Assembly: GCF_016907275.1 (NCBI RefSeq)
Contig: NZ_JAFBBP010000001.1
Span: 3,586,001-3,650,000 of the forward strand
Origin: Micromonospora luteifusca
GTDB lineage: Bacteria; Actinomycetota; Actinomycetes; Mycobacteriales; Micromonosporaceae
DNA length: 64,000 bases
Reading direction: 5' to 3'
The position numbers were made by a program, and so were the translations under genes. Each line of letters begins with the position of its first letter. The stretch's first letter is position 1. Positions 9,010-17,218 of this stretch are shown in pieces. The notes beneath the pieces were generated by a model. It made no database searches. It worked only from the letters and a program-made list of their open reading frames with translations, and was not told the DNA's origin.

Positions 9010-9076
9010 AACGTCAGCGGCCCGTCGGCCGCGGGGGCAACGTCAGCGGCCCGTCGGCCGCGGGGGCAACGTCAGC
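9010..9076 (+). repeat. 29-base tandem repeat abutting the phoX stop codon
   Basis: Two exact 29-base copies (9010-9038 and 9039-9067) begin AACGTCAGCGGCCCGTCGG. They are followed by a third partial copy (AACGTCAGC, 9068-9076) that runs into the 3' end of the phosphatase gene and contains its stop codon. Each copy therefore carries an in-phase TGA on the minus strand. Most simply this is replication slippage at the gene end. Confidence 0.85.
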
Positions 9077-11198
9077 TTCCCACCGGGCCGCCGTCGAGGC
9101 GCCAGGTGACCACCACGCCCGGCTTGGCGTAGTCGCCGTCGGGCCAGTTCGAGGCCGGGTTCTCCACCGAGGCGCCGGTGATCTCACCCGGGTGCTGTAC
9201 CGCGACGAAGACCGAACGGTTGTCGCCGGTGATGAACGGCCCGCAGGTCTCCGCGCCGAGCGGCACGGTCAGGAACTGCTTGAGGTGACCCCGCTCCGGG
9301 CCCTCCACAGCGGTGGCGAACAAACCGTCGTTGCTGCCCAGCGCGTTGCCGTCGGTGGAGATCCACAGGTTGCCGGTGGCGTCGAAGGCGACGTTGTCCG
9401 GGCAGGAGATCGGGGAGACCCTGGTCTTGTCGTACCCGGCGAAGAAGGTCGACGGGTCGGTCGGGTCGCCGCAGACGATCGGCAGTGACCAGGCGAAGGT
9501 CTCGGCGGCGTTGTCGCCGCGGTCCTCGACCAGCTCCAGGATCTGCCCGTGCTTGTTGGCGTTGCGCGGGTTGGCCTCGTCGGCGGCTGCCTTGTCGGCC
9601 TTGCCCCGGTCGGTGTTGTTGGTCAGCGCCACGTACACCTTGCCGGTGAGCAGGCTCGGCTCGACGTCCTCAGGGCGATCCATCTTGGTCGCGCCGACCT
9701 TGTCACCGGCGAGCCGGGTGAAGGTGAGCACGTCCGCGGCGGTCATCCCGTCGACGAACGACCGGTTGCCGCTGACCAGCTTGATCCAGCGACCGCGGCC
9801 GTTGAACGCGCCGTCGGCGGGGAGCTTGCCCGAGCCGTCGATCTCGGCGGCGCTGGTCTGGTCGAGCTTCGCGACGTAGAGCGTGCCGGACTCCAGCAGG
9901 GTCAGGTTGTGCTTGCGGGCAGCCCAGGAGTTGCCCTTCATGAACTTCTTGTCCGAGACGAACTTGTAGAGGTAGTCGAACCGCTCGTCGTCGCCCATGT
10001 ACGCGACCATGTGACCGTCCTTCGCGACGATCACGTTCGCGCCCTCGTGCTTGAACCGGCCCATCGCGGTGTGCTTGCGCGGGCGACTCTCCGGGTCGAA
10101 CGGGTCGATCTCGACGATCCAACCGAACCGGTGCGCCTCGTTGGGGTGCTTGGCCAGATCGAAGCGCTCGTCGGCGCGCTCCCACTTGCGGCTGCCGCTG
10201 GGGTAGCGGCTGGCGGTGCTGATGCCGTAGCGGTCCAGCTTCGGCTTCAGCTCGGCCGGAGCGGCGTCCGCGCCGACGAAGTACTGGTTGAAGTTCTCCT
10301 CACCGGAGAGCACGGTGCCCCACGGGGTCACGCCACCGGCGCAGTTGTTCAGCGTGCCGACGACCGTACGACCCTTGGGGTCCGCGGCGGTCTTCACCCA
10401 GGCCGAGCCGGCCGCCGGGCCGGTCAGGTCGAACTTGGTGCTGAGCGCGGTGACCCGCCGGTTGTACGGCCGGCGGCCGTTGTCGACCGGCTTCCACTGC
10501 CCGGTGCCGGCGACCCGCTCCAACTCCACCACGGACATGCCGTGCGCGGCCATGGCGGTGCGCACCTGCTCCACGGAGAGCCCGTCCAGGCCGGGGAAGC
10601 CCGGGAACATCAGGTCCTCGTTGGTGTACTCGTGGTTGACCACGAGCAGCGCCCGCTTGCCCTGCTTGTCCAGCGGCAGCACGCCCACGAAGTCGTTGTT
10701 GTAACCGAACTGCTTGGACTGCGCCGCGGCGGTCTGGTGGTGCAGGTTGAACTCCGGCGCCCCCGGCAGCACCGGGTCACCCCACTTGATCACCACGGCG
10801 TGGTCGTAGCCGTTCGGAACGACAAGGGTGTCCAGCTTGTTCGGCGGGATCGGCTTGAAGGTCAGCGCGCCGTTGCCGACAGCGGTGCTGGGGCTACCGA
10901 AACTGAAGGCCTCCGGAACGTCCGGGGTGGTGGCGGCCGCCATGGCGGGCGTCGCCCCGGCCAGCGCTCCGGCCGCCGCGCCACCGAAGCCGAGGACCAA
11001 CGCGCCGACCGCACCGGCCCGGACGACGCCCCGCCGCGAGACCTCCGCGTTCACCACGTCTCCGAAGTACGCGTTGTCGGAGGTGTTCGGGACCGGGTGG
11101 TCACAGGCGTTTCCGCAGCGGTACAGGCAGGTCATGGCGTCACGGGTGCCGTGACGGGCACCGGTCAGCAGGGGGAGCAGCCGGGGACGGTCGCTCAT
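9072..11198 (-). CDS. phoX: PhoX family alkaline phosphatase, Tat-exported
   Basis: Calcium/iron-dependent phosphomonoesterase family (DUF839), 708 residues, that releases phosphate outside the cell. A twin-arginine signal appears unusually far in, SRRGVVRAGAVGALVLGFGG around residues 55-75, after a Cys-containing N-terminal segment. This long pre-signal region is common in actinobacterial PhoX. The start is ATG 11198, which has GGAGG eight bases upstream; a longer frame starting 30 bases earlier lacks one. Two pairs of 11-base PHO-box-like repeats lie upstream, pointing to PhoP control under phosphate limitation. Confidence 0.9.
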   Translation of the reverse strand: MSDRPRLLPLLTGARHGTRDAMTCLYRCGNACDHPVPNTSDNAYFGDVVNAEVSRRGVVRAGAVGALVLGFGGAAAGALAGATPAMAAATTPDVPEAFSFGSPSTAVGNGALTFKPIPPNKLDTLVVPNGYDHAVVIKWGDPVLPGAPEFNLHHQTAAAQSKQFGYNNDFVGVLPLDKQGKRALLVVNHEYTNEDLMFPGFPGLDGLSVEQVRTAMAAHGMSVVELERVAGTGQWKPVDNGRRPYNRRVTALSTKFDLTGPAAGSAWVKTAADPKGRTVVGTLNNCAGGVTPWGTVLSGEENFNQYFVGADAAPAELKPKLDRYGISTASRYPSGSRKWERADERFDLAKHPNEAHRFGWIVEIDPFDPESRPRKHTAMGRFKHEGANVIVAKDGHMVAYMGDDERFDYLYKFVSDKKFMKGNSWAARKHNLTLLESGTLYVAKLDQTSAAEIDGSGKLPADGAFNGRGRWIKLVSGNRSFVDGMTAADVLTFTRLAGDKVGATKMDRPEDVEPSLLTGKVYVALTNNTDRGKADKAAADEANPRNANKHGQILELVEDRGDNAAETFAWSLPIVCGDPTDPSTFFAGYDKTRVSPISCPDNVAFDATGNLWISTDGNALGSNDGLFATAVEGPERGHLKQFLTVPLGAETCGPFITGDNRSVFVAVQHPGEITGASVENPASNWPDGDYAKPGVVVTWRLDGGPVGS

Positions 11199-11282
11199 GA
11201 GAGAAGCCTCCAGAGAAGTCGGTGGCACGACAGGCGGCGTACCAGGCGGACGCTAGGAGGACGTGGTGAGCGCTCGTCGGCC

Positions 11283-11304
11283 TTGAGCTGAACCGGGCGT
11301 GAAC
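11283..11304 (-). promoter_or_regulatory. PHO-box-like direct repeats, proximal pair
   Basis: On the minus strand GTTCACGCCCG (11304-11294) is followed directly by GTTCAGCTCAA (11293-11283): two 11-base units both starting GTTCA. This matches the known Streptomyces PhoP layout of 11-base direct repeat units. A TAGCGT hexamer at 11255-11250 could be the phoX -10 box downstream of it. Confidence 0.6.
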
Positions 11305-11332
11305 ACATCCACGGGCGGCAACCGACACGTGA

Positions 11333-11354
11333 CCGGTGTGACCTCGCGCTGAAC
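11333..11354 (-). promoter_or_regulatory. PHO-box-like direct repeats, distal pair
   Basis: On the minus strand GTTCAGCGCGA (11354-11344) is followed by GGTCACACCGG (11343-11333), again two 11-base units fitting G(G/T)TCA. This pair ends 8 bases before the ECF sigma gene, so PhoP bound here could also affect that gene. Confidence 0.45.
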
Positions 11355-11362
11355 TGATTGGC

Positions 11363-11941
11363 GTGACGGCGCGTACTTCTGATCGAACGCACCGCCGGAC
11401 GCGCGCCGGAAGCGAGGAGACCGCCATCAGCGACCACGACGCCCAACTGCTGCGCGCCCTGCACGACGAGCATGCAGAGGCGCTGTACGCCCATGCCCTG
11501 CGGCTGGTCAACGGGGACCGGCAGCGAGCCGAGGACCTGGTGCAGGAGACGCTGCTGCGGGCCTGGCGACACCCGGAATCACTGGACCCGCGACGCGGCT
11601 CGGTGCGGTCCTGGCTCTTCACCACCGCCCGCAACCTGGCCATCGACGCCTGGCGGCGGCGGTCCACCCGGGTCGGCGAGGTGTTCACCGACGACCTGCC
11701 CGAACCGCCGGAGGTGATCGACGAGGCCGAGCGGGCCGTGGAGGCGTGGACCGTCGCCGAGGCGCTGAACCGGCTCAGCCCGACCCACCGGGAAGTGCTC
11801 GTCGAGTGCTTCTACCAGGGACGGTCGGTGGCCGAAGCGGCGTCCCGCCTGGGCGTACCGCCAGGGACCGTGAAGTCCCGCACCCACTACGCGCTGCGGT
11901 CTCTACGGTTGGTCCTGGCTGAGATGGGAGTGACGGGATGA
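11363..11941 (+). CDS. ECF RNA polymerase sigma factor
   Basis: Extracytoplasmic-function sigma factor. Sigma region 2 spans about residues 30-95 (the DLVQETLLRAWRH helix for -10 recognition, then WLFTTARNLAIDAWRRR). Region 4 is near 130-185, with a helix-turn-helix around SVAEAASRLGVPPGTVKSR. GTG 11363 is the only standard start upstream of the conserved part but has no ribosome-binding site. A good GCGAGGAG lies 7 bases before an ATC codon at 11426, so the true N-terminus is uncertain. The stop overlaps the downstream anti-sigma gene (ATGA), the usual coupled pair. Confidence 0.92.
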   Translation: MTARTSDRTHRRTRAGSEETAISDHDAQLLRALHDEHAEALYAHALRLVNGDRQRAEDLVQETLLRAWRHPESLDPRRGSVRSWLFTTARNLAIDAWRRRSTRVGEVFTDDLPEPPEVIDEAERAVEAWTVAEALNRLSPTHREVLVECFYQGRSVAEAASRLGVPPGTVKSRTHYALRSLRLVLAEMGVTG

Positions 11942-12657
11942 CCCGGTGCGAGTTCGCGCACGACGACGGCGCGTACGTGCTGGGTGCCCTGGCCCCCGCC
12001 GAGCGGGCGGCCTACGAGCGGCACCTGGGCGACTGCGCCTCCTGCCGGGAGGCGGTCGCCGAGATCGCCGTCCTGCCCGGCTTGCTCGGGCGTCTCGACC
12101 CGGCGGGGTTGGAACAGATCCTCCCGCCGCCGGCCCCGCCCCGGGTGCCCGCACTGCTGGAGGAGGCCCAGCGTCGCCGGCGTCGGGAACGCGCCGCGGA
12201 CCGGCGCCGGTACGCCCTGACCACGCTGGCTGCCGCCGGGCTGGCCCTGCTGGTCGGCGTGGGCACCGCCGTGGTGCTGCCCCGCCCTGCTGGCCCGTCC
12301 AGACCTCCGGTGGCGCAGGGCAGCACCCCCGCACCGCAGGTGTCGATGGTGTCCATGCGACCGGTGGCGGCCACCGGGCCGGTGCACGCCGACCTCGGGC
12401 TCACCGGCACCGAGTGGGGCACCGAGGTGGCCATGCGCTGCTCGTACGACGCGCGGACGAGCTACGGCAAGGCGTACCCGTTCCGGCTGGTGGCCCGCGG
12501 CCCGAACGGCGCCAGCGAGCAGATCGGCTCCTGGCTGGCCGCACCGGGCGACGCGGTCCAGTTCACCGGTATCACGAGGTTCACCGATGCGGAGCTGGTC
12601 AGCGTGGAACTCCAACGAGCCGATGGCACCCCCATCCTCACCTACGCCGTCCCCTGA
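11938..12657 (+). CDS. Membrane anti-sigma factor with zinc-finger (ZAS-like) motif
   Basis: Predicted cognate anti-sigma factor of the preceding ECF sigma, translated by ATGA overlap. The N-terminus carries the zinc-binding HxxxCxxC motif (HLGDCASC, near residues 31-38) that clamps the sigma factor. One membrane helix follows around residues 80-100 (TLAAAGLALLVGVGTAVVL). The C-terminal ~130 residues would lie outside the cell and form a sensor domain I do not recognise. Length 239. Confidence 0.88.
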   Translation: MTRCEFAHDDGAYVLGALAPAERAAYERHLGDCASCREAVAEIAVLPGLLGRLDPAGLEQILPPPAPPRVPALLEEAQRRRRRERAADRRRYALTTLAAAGLALLVGVGTAVVLPRPAGPSRPPVAQGSTPAPQVSMVSMRPVAATGPVHADLGLTGTEWGTEVAMRCSYDARTSYGKAYPFRLVARGPNGASEQIGSWLAAPGDAVQFTGITRFTDAELVSVELQRADGTPILTYAVP

Positions 12658-12694
12658 ACCCCACCCCCCCGCGCCCGTCCCCGCCCCTCCTCCT

Positions 12695-12771
12695 CCCGCG
12701 ATCTTGCACTTTCGATCGCGCCATAAGGGGCATAGCACCAATATCGGCGACAGTAACTGCAAGATCGCGGG
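12695..12771. repeat. 77-base palindromic element with 14-base perfect inverted ends
   Basis: CCCGCGATCTTGCA (12695-12708) and TGCAAGATCGCGGG (12758-12771) are perfect inverted ends around a 49-base centre containing GCGCCATAAGGGGCATAGC. It lies between two convergent genes. I remember elements with these ends occurring many times in Micromonospora and Salinispora intergenic regions. Possible readings are a MITE-like or REP-like element, or a bidirectional terminator. Confidence 0.65.
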
Positions 12772-12799
12772 CGCGGGGCGGCGCGGGCGCGGTGGCGGG

Positions 12800-13738
12800 T
12801 TAGGGGATCAGGGCGGGTTGTCTGGGGGTTTGGGTTCGGCGGGTTCGGCGGGCGTTGCGGACGGCGTCGGCGGTGAAGACGACGAGGGCGAGCCAGACCA
12901 GCGCGAAGCCGGCGAGGCGGGCCGGCGGCATCGGCTCGTGGAAGATCAGCACGCCGCAGCCGAGCTGGAGGATCGGAGCCAGGTACTGGATCATGCCGAG
13001 GCTGCTCAGGGGCAGCCGGTTGGTCGCCCCGGCGAACAGGAGCAGCGGGATCGCCGTGGCCGCACCGGCGAGCACCAGCAGCGTGGTGTGCCCGGCCGAG
13101 ACGTGCCCGAAGGTGGACTCGGCACGACTGCTCAGCCAGGCCAGGTAGCCCACCGCCGGCAGCGCCAGCACCGCCGACTCGACGAAGAGCCCCTCCGCCG
13201 GAGGCAACCCGAGCCGCTTCTTGACCAGGCCGTAGCCGGCGAAACTGAACGCCAGAGTCAGCGCCAACCAGGGCAACCGGCCGTAGTCCACCGTGAGCAC
13301 CACGACCGCCGAGGCGCCGATTCCCAACGCCACCCACTGTGCCGGGCGTAGCCGCTCCCGCAGCACCGTCACCCCGAGCAGCACCACGACCAGCGGGTTG
13401 ATGAAGTAGCCGAGTGCCGTCTCCACCACCCGGTCGGAGTTGACCCCGTAGATGTAGGCGCCCCAATTGACGGCGATCAGCGCGGCGGCGGCGACGATCC
13501 CGGCCACCGCCCAGGGGCGTCGCAGCAGCGCCCGCAGGAAGCCGACGTTGCGCAGCGCGGCCAGCAGCAGGGCCACGAAGAGTACGGACCAGACGATGCG
13601 GTGGGCCAGGATCTCCAGCGGGCCAGCCGGTCGCAACAGCTTGAGGTAGAGCGGAAAGAAACCCCAGAGCAGGTACGCGCCGAGGCCGTAGAGGTATCCC
13701 AGGCGGAGTGACGTCACGCCTCTTACCGTAAGGGGCAT
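12800..13738 (-). CDS. rarD: RarD/EamA-family membrane transporter
   Basis: Ten-helix drug/metabolite transporter superfamily protein of 312 residues with two EamA repeats. The N-terminal GYLYGLGAYLLWGFFPLYLKLL and the LAHRIVWS segment are the RarD signature. The substrate is unknown in this family. ATG 13738 is used here, but its GGAGG is only one base away, so GTG 13717 (preceded by AAGAGGC) is an alternative. The decayed acetyltransferase gene ends ten bases upstream on the same strand, which suggests a former two-gene unit. Confidence 0.88.
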   Translation of the reverse strand: MPLTVRGVTSLRLGYLYGLGAYLLWGFFPLYLKLLRPAGPLEILAHRIVWSVLFVALLLAALRNVGFLRALLRRPWAVAGIVAAAALIAVNWGAYIYGVNSDRVVETALGYFINPLVVVLLGVTVLRERLRPAQWVALGIGASAVVVLTVDYGRLPWLALTLAFSFAGYGLVKKRLGLPPAEGLFVESAVLALPAVGYLAWLSSRAESTFGHVSAGHTTLLVLAGAATAIPLLLFAGATNRLPLSSLGMIQYLAPILQLGCGVLIFHEPMPPARLAGFALVWLALVVFTADAVRNARRTRRTQTPRQPALIP

Positions 13739-13747
13739 TCCTCCGCT

Positions 13748-14067
13748 TTACTCATGTCCGGTGACCGGGGTCACCGGTGGGCGCTGGTCGAGCTGCATCC
13801 ACCGCTCCGGCGCGTCCAGAGGTGTGAATCCCACTCGCCCGTACACCTGGTGTGCGTCGTTGGTGCAGAGCAGGATCCGGCGTACGCCAAGCTCGGCCAG
13901 GTGGTCGCGGACCGCGCCGGCCAGCCACCCGCCCAGCCCGCGACCCGGGAGGCCCGGTCGAGCGCCCAGTACGCGTCAGTTGACAACCACAGGTGCACCA
14001 GGTCCAGATCGAGCCGGGCGGGATCGGTGCTGAGCAGATGGCCGTCGGTGCGAGTCAGCGAGAACAC
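13748..14067 (-). pseudogene. GNAT acetyltransferase, internally deleted and frameshifted
   Basis: Two frames of one GNAT-type acetyltransferase are visible. From ATG 14067, about 37 residues (MFSLTRTDGHLLS...DAYWAL) look like the normal N-terminus. The frame then becomes meaningless. In the adjacent frame the acetyl-CoA loop GRGLGGWLAG, then AELGVRRILLCTNDAHQVYG and RVGFTPLD, continue to a TAA at 13748. The family is usually near 140 residues and only about 105 codons remain, so roughly 35 codons of the central sheet plus the reading frame were lost. I see no way to make a full protein. Confidence 0.82.
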
Positions 14068-14135
14068 CCCGCGACGCTAACCGTCGGGGTGGGCTCCCGT
14101 ACCGCCCAATTCCCGAACTCTGGTCATGGGCCCGC

Positions 14136-14163
14136 CGGGGCTCCGGCCATGGTCGGAGCCCCG
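14136..14163 (-). terminator. Terminator of the holin-like gene
   Basis: CGGGGCTCCG (14136-14145) pairs perfectly with CGGAGCCCCG (14154-14163) around an 8-base loop, 33 bases past the stop of the minus-strand membrane protein gene. Confidence 0.65.
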
Positions 14164-14195
14164 GACGGGGCCGGTGGGTGCTGGCCGGTGGACGG

Positions 14196-14582
14196 TCAGT
14201 CCCGATCGAGGACGGCGCCGAGGATCCAGGTCACGATGCTCACGAAGAGGGCACCGAGCACGGCGGCCGGCCAGAAGCCGTCCACAGAGAACGGCAACCC
14301 GGCCTGATCGGCGATCCAGCTGGTGAGCAGGAACAGCAGCCCGTTCACCACCAGCGCGATGAGACCCAGGGTCAGCAGGTAGAAGCCACAGCCGACGGTC
14401 TTGATGATCGGCTGGAGAACCGCGTTGACCACGCCGAAGATCACCGCCACCAGGAGCAGCGTGGTCACCGTTTCGCCGGCGGAGTCGGACTCCAGAGAGA
14501 TGCCTGGAATGAGGAATGTGGCAAGCCAGAAAGCCAGAGCCGTGCTGGCCAGCCGAATCAGCAGACCTTTCAGAAAACCCAT
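14196..14582 (-). CDS. Four-helix membrane protein, phage-holin (superfamily IV) family
   Basis: A 128-residue, very hydrophobic protein with four membrane helices: near residues 7-27 (with ISLES after the first), 38-58, 68-90 and 103-123. It matches the actinobacterial holin-superfamily-IV/DUF360-type family; NAVLQPIIK after helix 2 is characteristic. Despite the family name it sits in ordinary chromosomal context with no other phage genes, and a lytic role is not implied. The function is unknown. It is transcribed in the same direction as eccE, 63 bases downstream of it. Confidence 0.8.
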   Translation of the reverse strand: MGFLKGLLIRLASTALAFWLATFLIPGISLESDSAGETVTTLLLVAVIFGVVNAVLQPIIKTVGCGFYLLTLGLIALVVNGLLFLLTSWIADQAGLPFSVDGFWPAAVLGALFVSIVTWILGAVLDRD

Positions 14583-14645
14583 GGCGGGGATCGTGCCACG
14601 GACCTGGCACCGACGTAACCCGGCGGATGACGCGAACCTGGTGGA

Positions 14646-16583
14646 TCACCCTCGCGCTGGCCGCCCGATCAGTTGCGACTCGATCGGAGTGGGCGAGAGC
14701 AGCGCCCAGCGCAGCGCCCGCCGGTTGACCACGGCGACCATGTCGTCCCGGATCCGGGTCAGCCACTCGGCCGAGCCGCCCAGCCCGAGCGCAGCGCCGG
14801 CCAGCGCGGCCTCGGCCGCGTTCAGCGGTTGCAGCAACGCCAGATCGGCCCGGCTCAGGACGTCCACGTCCGCCGGGGTCAGCTCGTCCCGTACCACCAG
14901 GGTGGCCCGCCACGGCGGGCCCTGCTCGGCCTCCGCCGACACCGGCCCAGCGTCGACGATCAGCAGCAACGGACGCAGCGCGGTGCCCACCCCGTCGGCG
15001 ACCGCCCGACCGGGTGTGATCAGCGGGATCATCCCGCCCGGCGCGCCCACTCCCACCCCCCGGACGAACGGCTCCCAGGCGCGCGGCCGAGCGGTCTGCA
15101 CCACCACCAGGGCGCCGAGCGCCAAGGCTCGCAGGGCCACCAACTGGGCGGCGCGCACTCCGCCGACCAGCAGCACCCGAGTGCTCTCCGGCCGGAACAG
15201 GCGCACGGTGACGGCTCTGCCGTGCCGGTTCGTGCCGACCATCATTCCCGCGTCGCCCAGGGTCAACTCCCAGTCCTCGACTGCGGGACGGGCCTGCGCC
15301 CCGGGCGCGGTCAGCGCCAACGGCAGCGTTGCGGCCAACCCGAACAGGTGCCTGCCGTCGAGCCGTCGCAGCTCCCCACCCAGGTCGGTCACCAGGCGAT
15401 TCAGCGCCTCGGTGGCCGCGGCCAGCTCGACCGCCGTCACGGCGGCCAGGCGTACGGTCAGCTCGGTCGGCACCCCGCCGGCCTCGGTGATCGGCGACGG
15501 CCCCGCGGTGATCGACACCGTCGTCGCGGTCGCCGGCAGCGCCAGCAGCCGGGGCACCAGCCGCCGTCCACCCGTACCGCCCTCGTCCGGCCACTGGACC
15601 AGCCGGAAGGTGGCCTGGAACAGGGCGCCGGTCCGGAGCGCCGGCCAGGACTCCCGAACCGGATGGCCGTCGTGGTGGGCCAGCTCGCCCAGGACACGCA
15701 GCGCCGCGGGCACGCCGAGCGGCCGCGCGGTCAGCGAGCCGAGCCGGCGGACGATGCGGCGTACCGTGCCGGCGAGTACGCGGCCCAGATCCTCCTCAGA
15801 CCACCCGTCCACCCGCAGCACCCGGACCGCCACCACCGCCCGCTCCCGCCCGGTGAGCCGCCCGTCGGTGAGCTGCCGGTACGACGTGCCGACCGTGCCG
15901 ACCGCGGCGGGCACCGGCGCCGGTGCACCGGCGAGCAGCAGTTGGACCCGCAGCGGCGGCACGTCCGGCCCAGCCGGGGGCAGCAACGTGGACGGCGCGG
16001 GAATCGCCCGGGACACGTCACCGAGCAGGTCACCGGGGTCGCCAAGCTCCAGCAGCGCCACCATGCCCGCGGTGTCCTCCAGAACAGCGGCCGGCCCGCC
16101 GGCCAGCTCCGTCGAGCGGACGACGGTGCCCGGGGCGACCAGGTCGAGCAGGTCGGCCGCTCCGGCGGGCCCGGCCAGCGCCCGGCGTCGGGTCAGGTGC
16201 CCGACGGCGGTGCCCAGCCACTCGAAGAGCCATCGGCCCCGCAGCCGGACCCCGGCGACCACCACCAGCAGCGCGGCGACGAGTGCGGTGGCGGCGATGA
16301 CGGGAGCGGGCCGGCCGAGGGCGGTGAGGACGAGCGCGGCGGCGACCTGCGCGGTGACCAGTTGGCCGGCCCGCACCCCGGCGCCCGCCCGCCGACCGGG
16401 CGCGACCCAGCGAGTGACGGGGGACCGGCGACCGGGCGTGCGCTGCCCCGCGGAGCCGAGGCCGCCCGCCGCGGGTCGGCCCGACCCGGCCGGCTCGCCC
16501 GCTCCGATCGCTCCCGGCACGGCGCTCCGCCCCGACCGGACCGGGATCGCGGGGTTCGGTCCTCCGGTGGTGATCGCCGGCAC
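14646..16583 (-). CDS. eccE: Type VII secretion protein EccE-like
   Basis: Membrane component associated with the type VII (ESX) secretion machine, 645 residues. Two adjacent membrane helices lie near residues 72-113, the fold expected of EccE, followed by a long soluble region with repeated Ala/Val/Leu-rich beta-alpha units. The start is GTG 16583, preceded by GAGGAGGCACG; an open frame runs 40 codons further upstream without a ribosome-binding site. The call rests on topology, size and adjacency to two WXG100 genes and a mycosin, because EccE diverges strongly between families. Confidence 0.72.
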   Translation of the reverse strand: MPAITTGGPNPAIPVRSGRSAVPGAIGAGEPAGSGRPAAGGLGSAGQRTPGRRSPVTRWVAPGRRAGAGVRAGQLVTAQVAAALVLTALGRPAPVIAATALVAALLVVVAGVRLRGRWLFEWLGTAVGHLTRRRALAGPAGAADLLDLVAPGTVVRSTELAGGPAAVLEDTAGMVALLELGDPGDLLGDVSRAIPAPSTLLPPAGPDVPPLRVQLLLAGAPAPVPAAVGTVGTSYRQLTDGRLTGRERAVVAVRVLRVDGWSEEDLGRVLAGTVRRIVRRLGSLTARPLGVPAALRVLGELAHHDGHPVRESWPALRTGALFQATFRLVQWPDEGGTGGRRLVPRLLALPATATTVSITAGPSPITEAGGVPTELTVRLAAVTAVELAAATEALNRLVTDLGGELRRLDGRHLFGLAATLPLALTAPGAQARPAVEDWELTLGDAGMMVGTNRHGRAVTVRLFRPESTRVLLVGGVRAAQLVALRALALGALVVVQTARPRAWEPFVRGVGVGAPGGMIPLITPGRAVADGVGTALRPLLLIVDAGPVSAEAEQGPPWRATLVVRDELTPADVDVLSRADLALLQPLNAAEAALAGAALGLGGSAEWLTRIRDDMVAVVNRRALRWALLSPTPIESQLIGRPARG

Positions 16584-16869
16584 CGTGCCTCCTCGACCAG
16601 TGGGGACCGTGGCGGGCAGGCGGCCACCCTCCGGCGGCCCGTCACACGCCGCGACGTGGCTGCCGCACATCGTAAGGGACCGATGGCTGCCGTGGTTGTC
16701 CACAGGGGATACGCAAGGGGTAGCAGAACCGCTATGAGGCCGCTACCGTCAGCCACGAAGTCCGTCGCTGACCCGCGTCTCCCAGTGCTCGACGACCGGG
16801 CCAAGCGAACGACGCGCCCCCAGGGCGGGCGCGTCGACGGCCAAGGTGCGAGCAGAGAGACGAGGTGAC

Positions 16870-17196
16870 GTGGGGGTGTCCCAGACCCAGGCAGAAGCCG
16901 CGGTGATGCAGCAGACCGCCGCGAAGTTCGAGCAGGTGGACCAGTCTTTGCAGTCCATGCTGACCGGCCTGCTGGCCGAGCTGCAGGTGTTGCAGCAGGC
17001 CTGGCGTGGGGCCGGTGGCCGGTCGTTCGAGCAGGTCAAGCAGCAATGGTCACAGGACCAGGCGGCGCTGCACCGGGCCCTGCGGGAGACCGCTGGCGCG
17101 ATCCGCACCGCCGGCCGGCAGTACGACGTGTCCGACGACGACGCGGCCAGCCGGGTGGCCGGCACCAACCGCGGCGGCATCCAGCTGCCGCTCTGA
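16870..17196 (+). CDS. WXG100-family (ESAT-6-like) protein 1
   Basis: Secreted helical-hairpin protein of 108 residues. The W-x-G turn is W45-R46-G47 (QQAWRGAGGRSF), flanked by two long amphipathic helices. The C-terminus carries a YxxxD secretion motif (YDVSD). The start is GTG 16870 behind GAGG, with GTG 16876 equally possible. The next gene encodes its probable heterodimer partner 22 bases downstream. The pair lies between eccE and mycP, so both are probable substrates of that system. Confidence 0.88.
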   Translation: MGVSQTQAEAAVMQQTAAKFEQVDQSLQSMLTGLLAELQVLQQAWRGAGGRSFEQVKQQWSQDQAALHRALRETAGAIRTAGRQYDVSDDDAASRVAGTNRGGIQLPL

Positions 17197-17218
17197 TCCC
17201 ACTCGGGAGGGGAATCCG

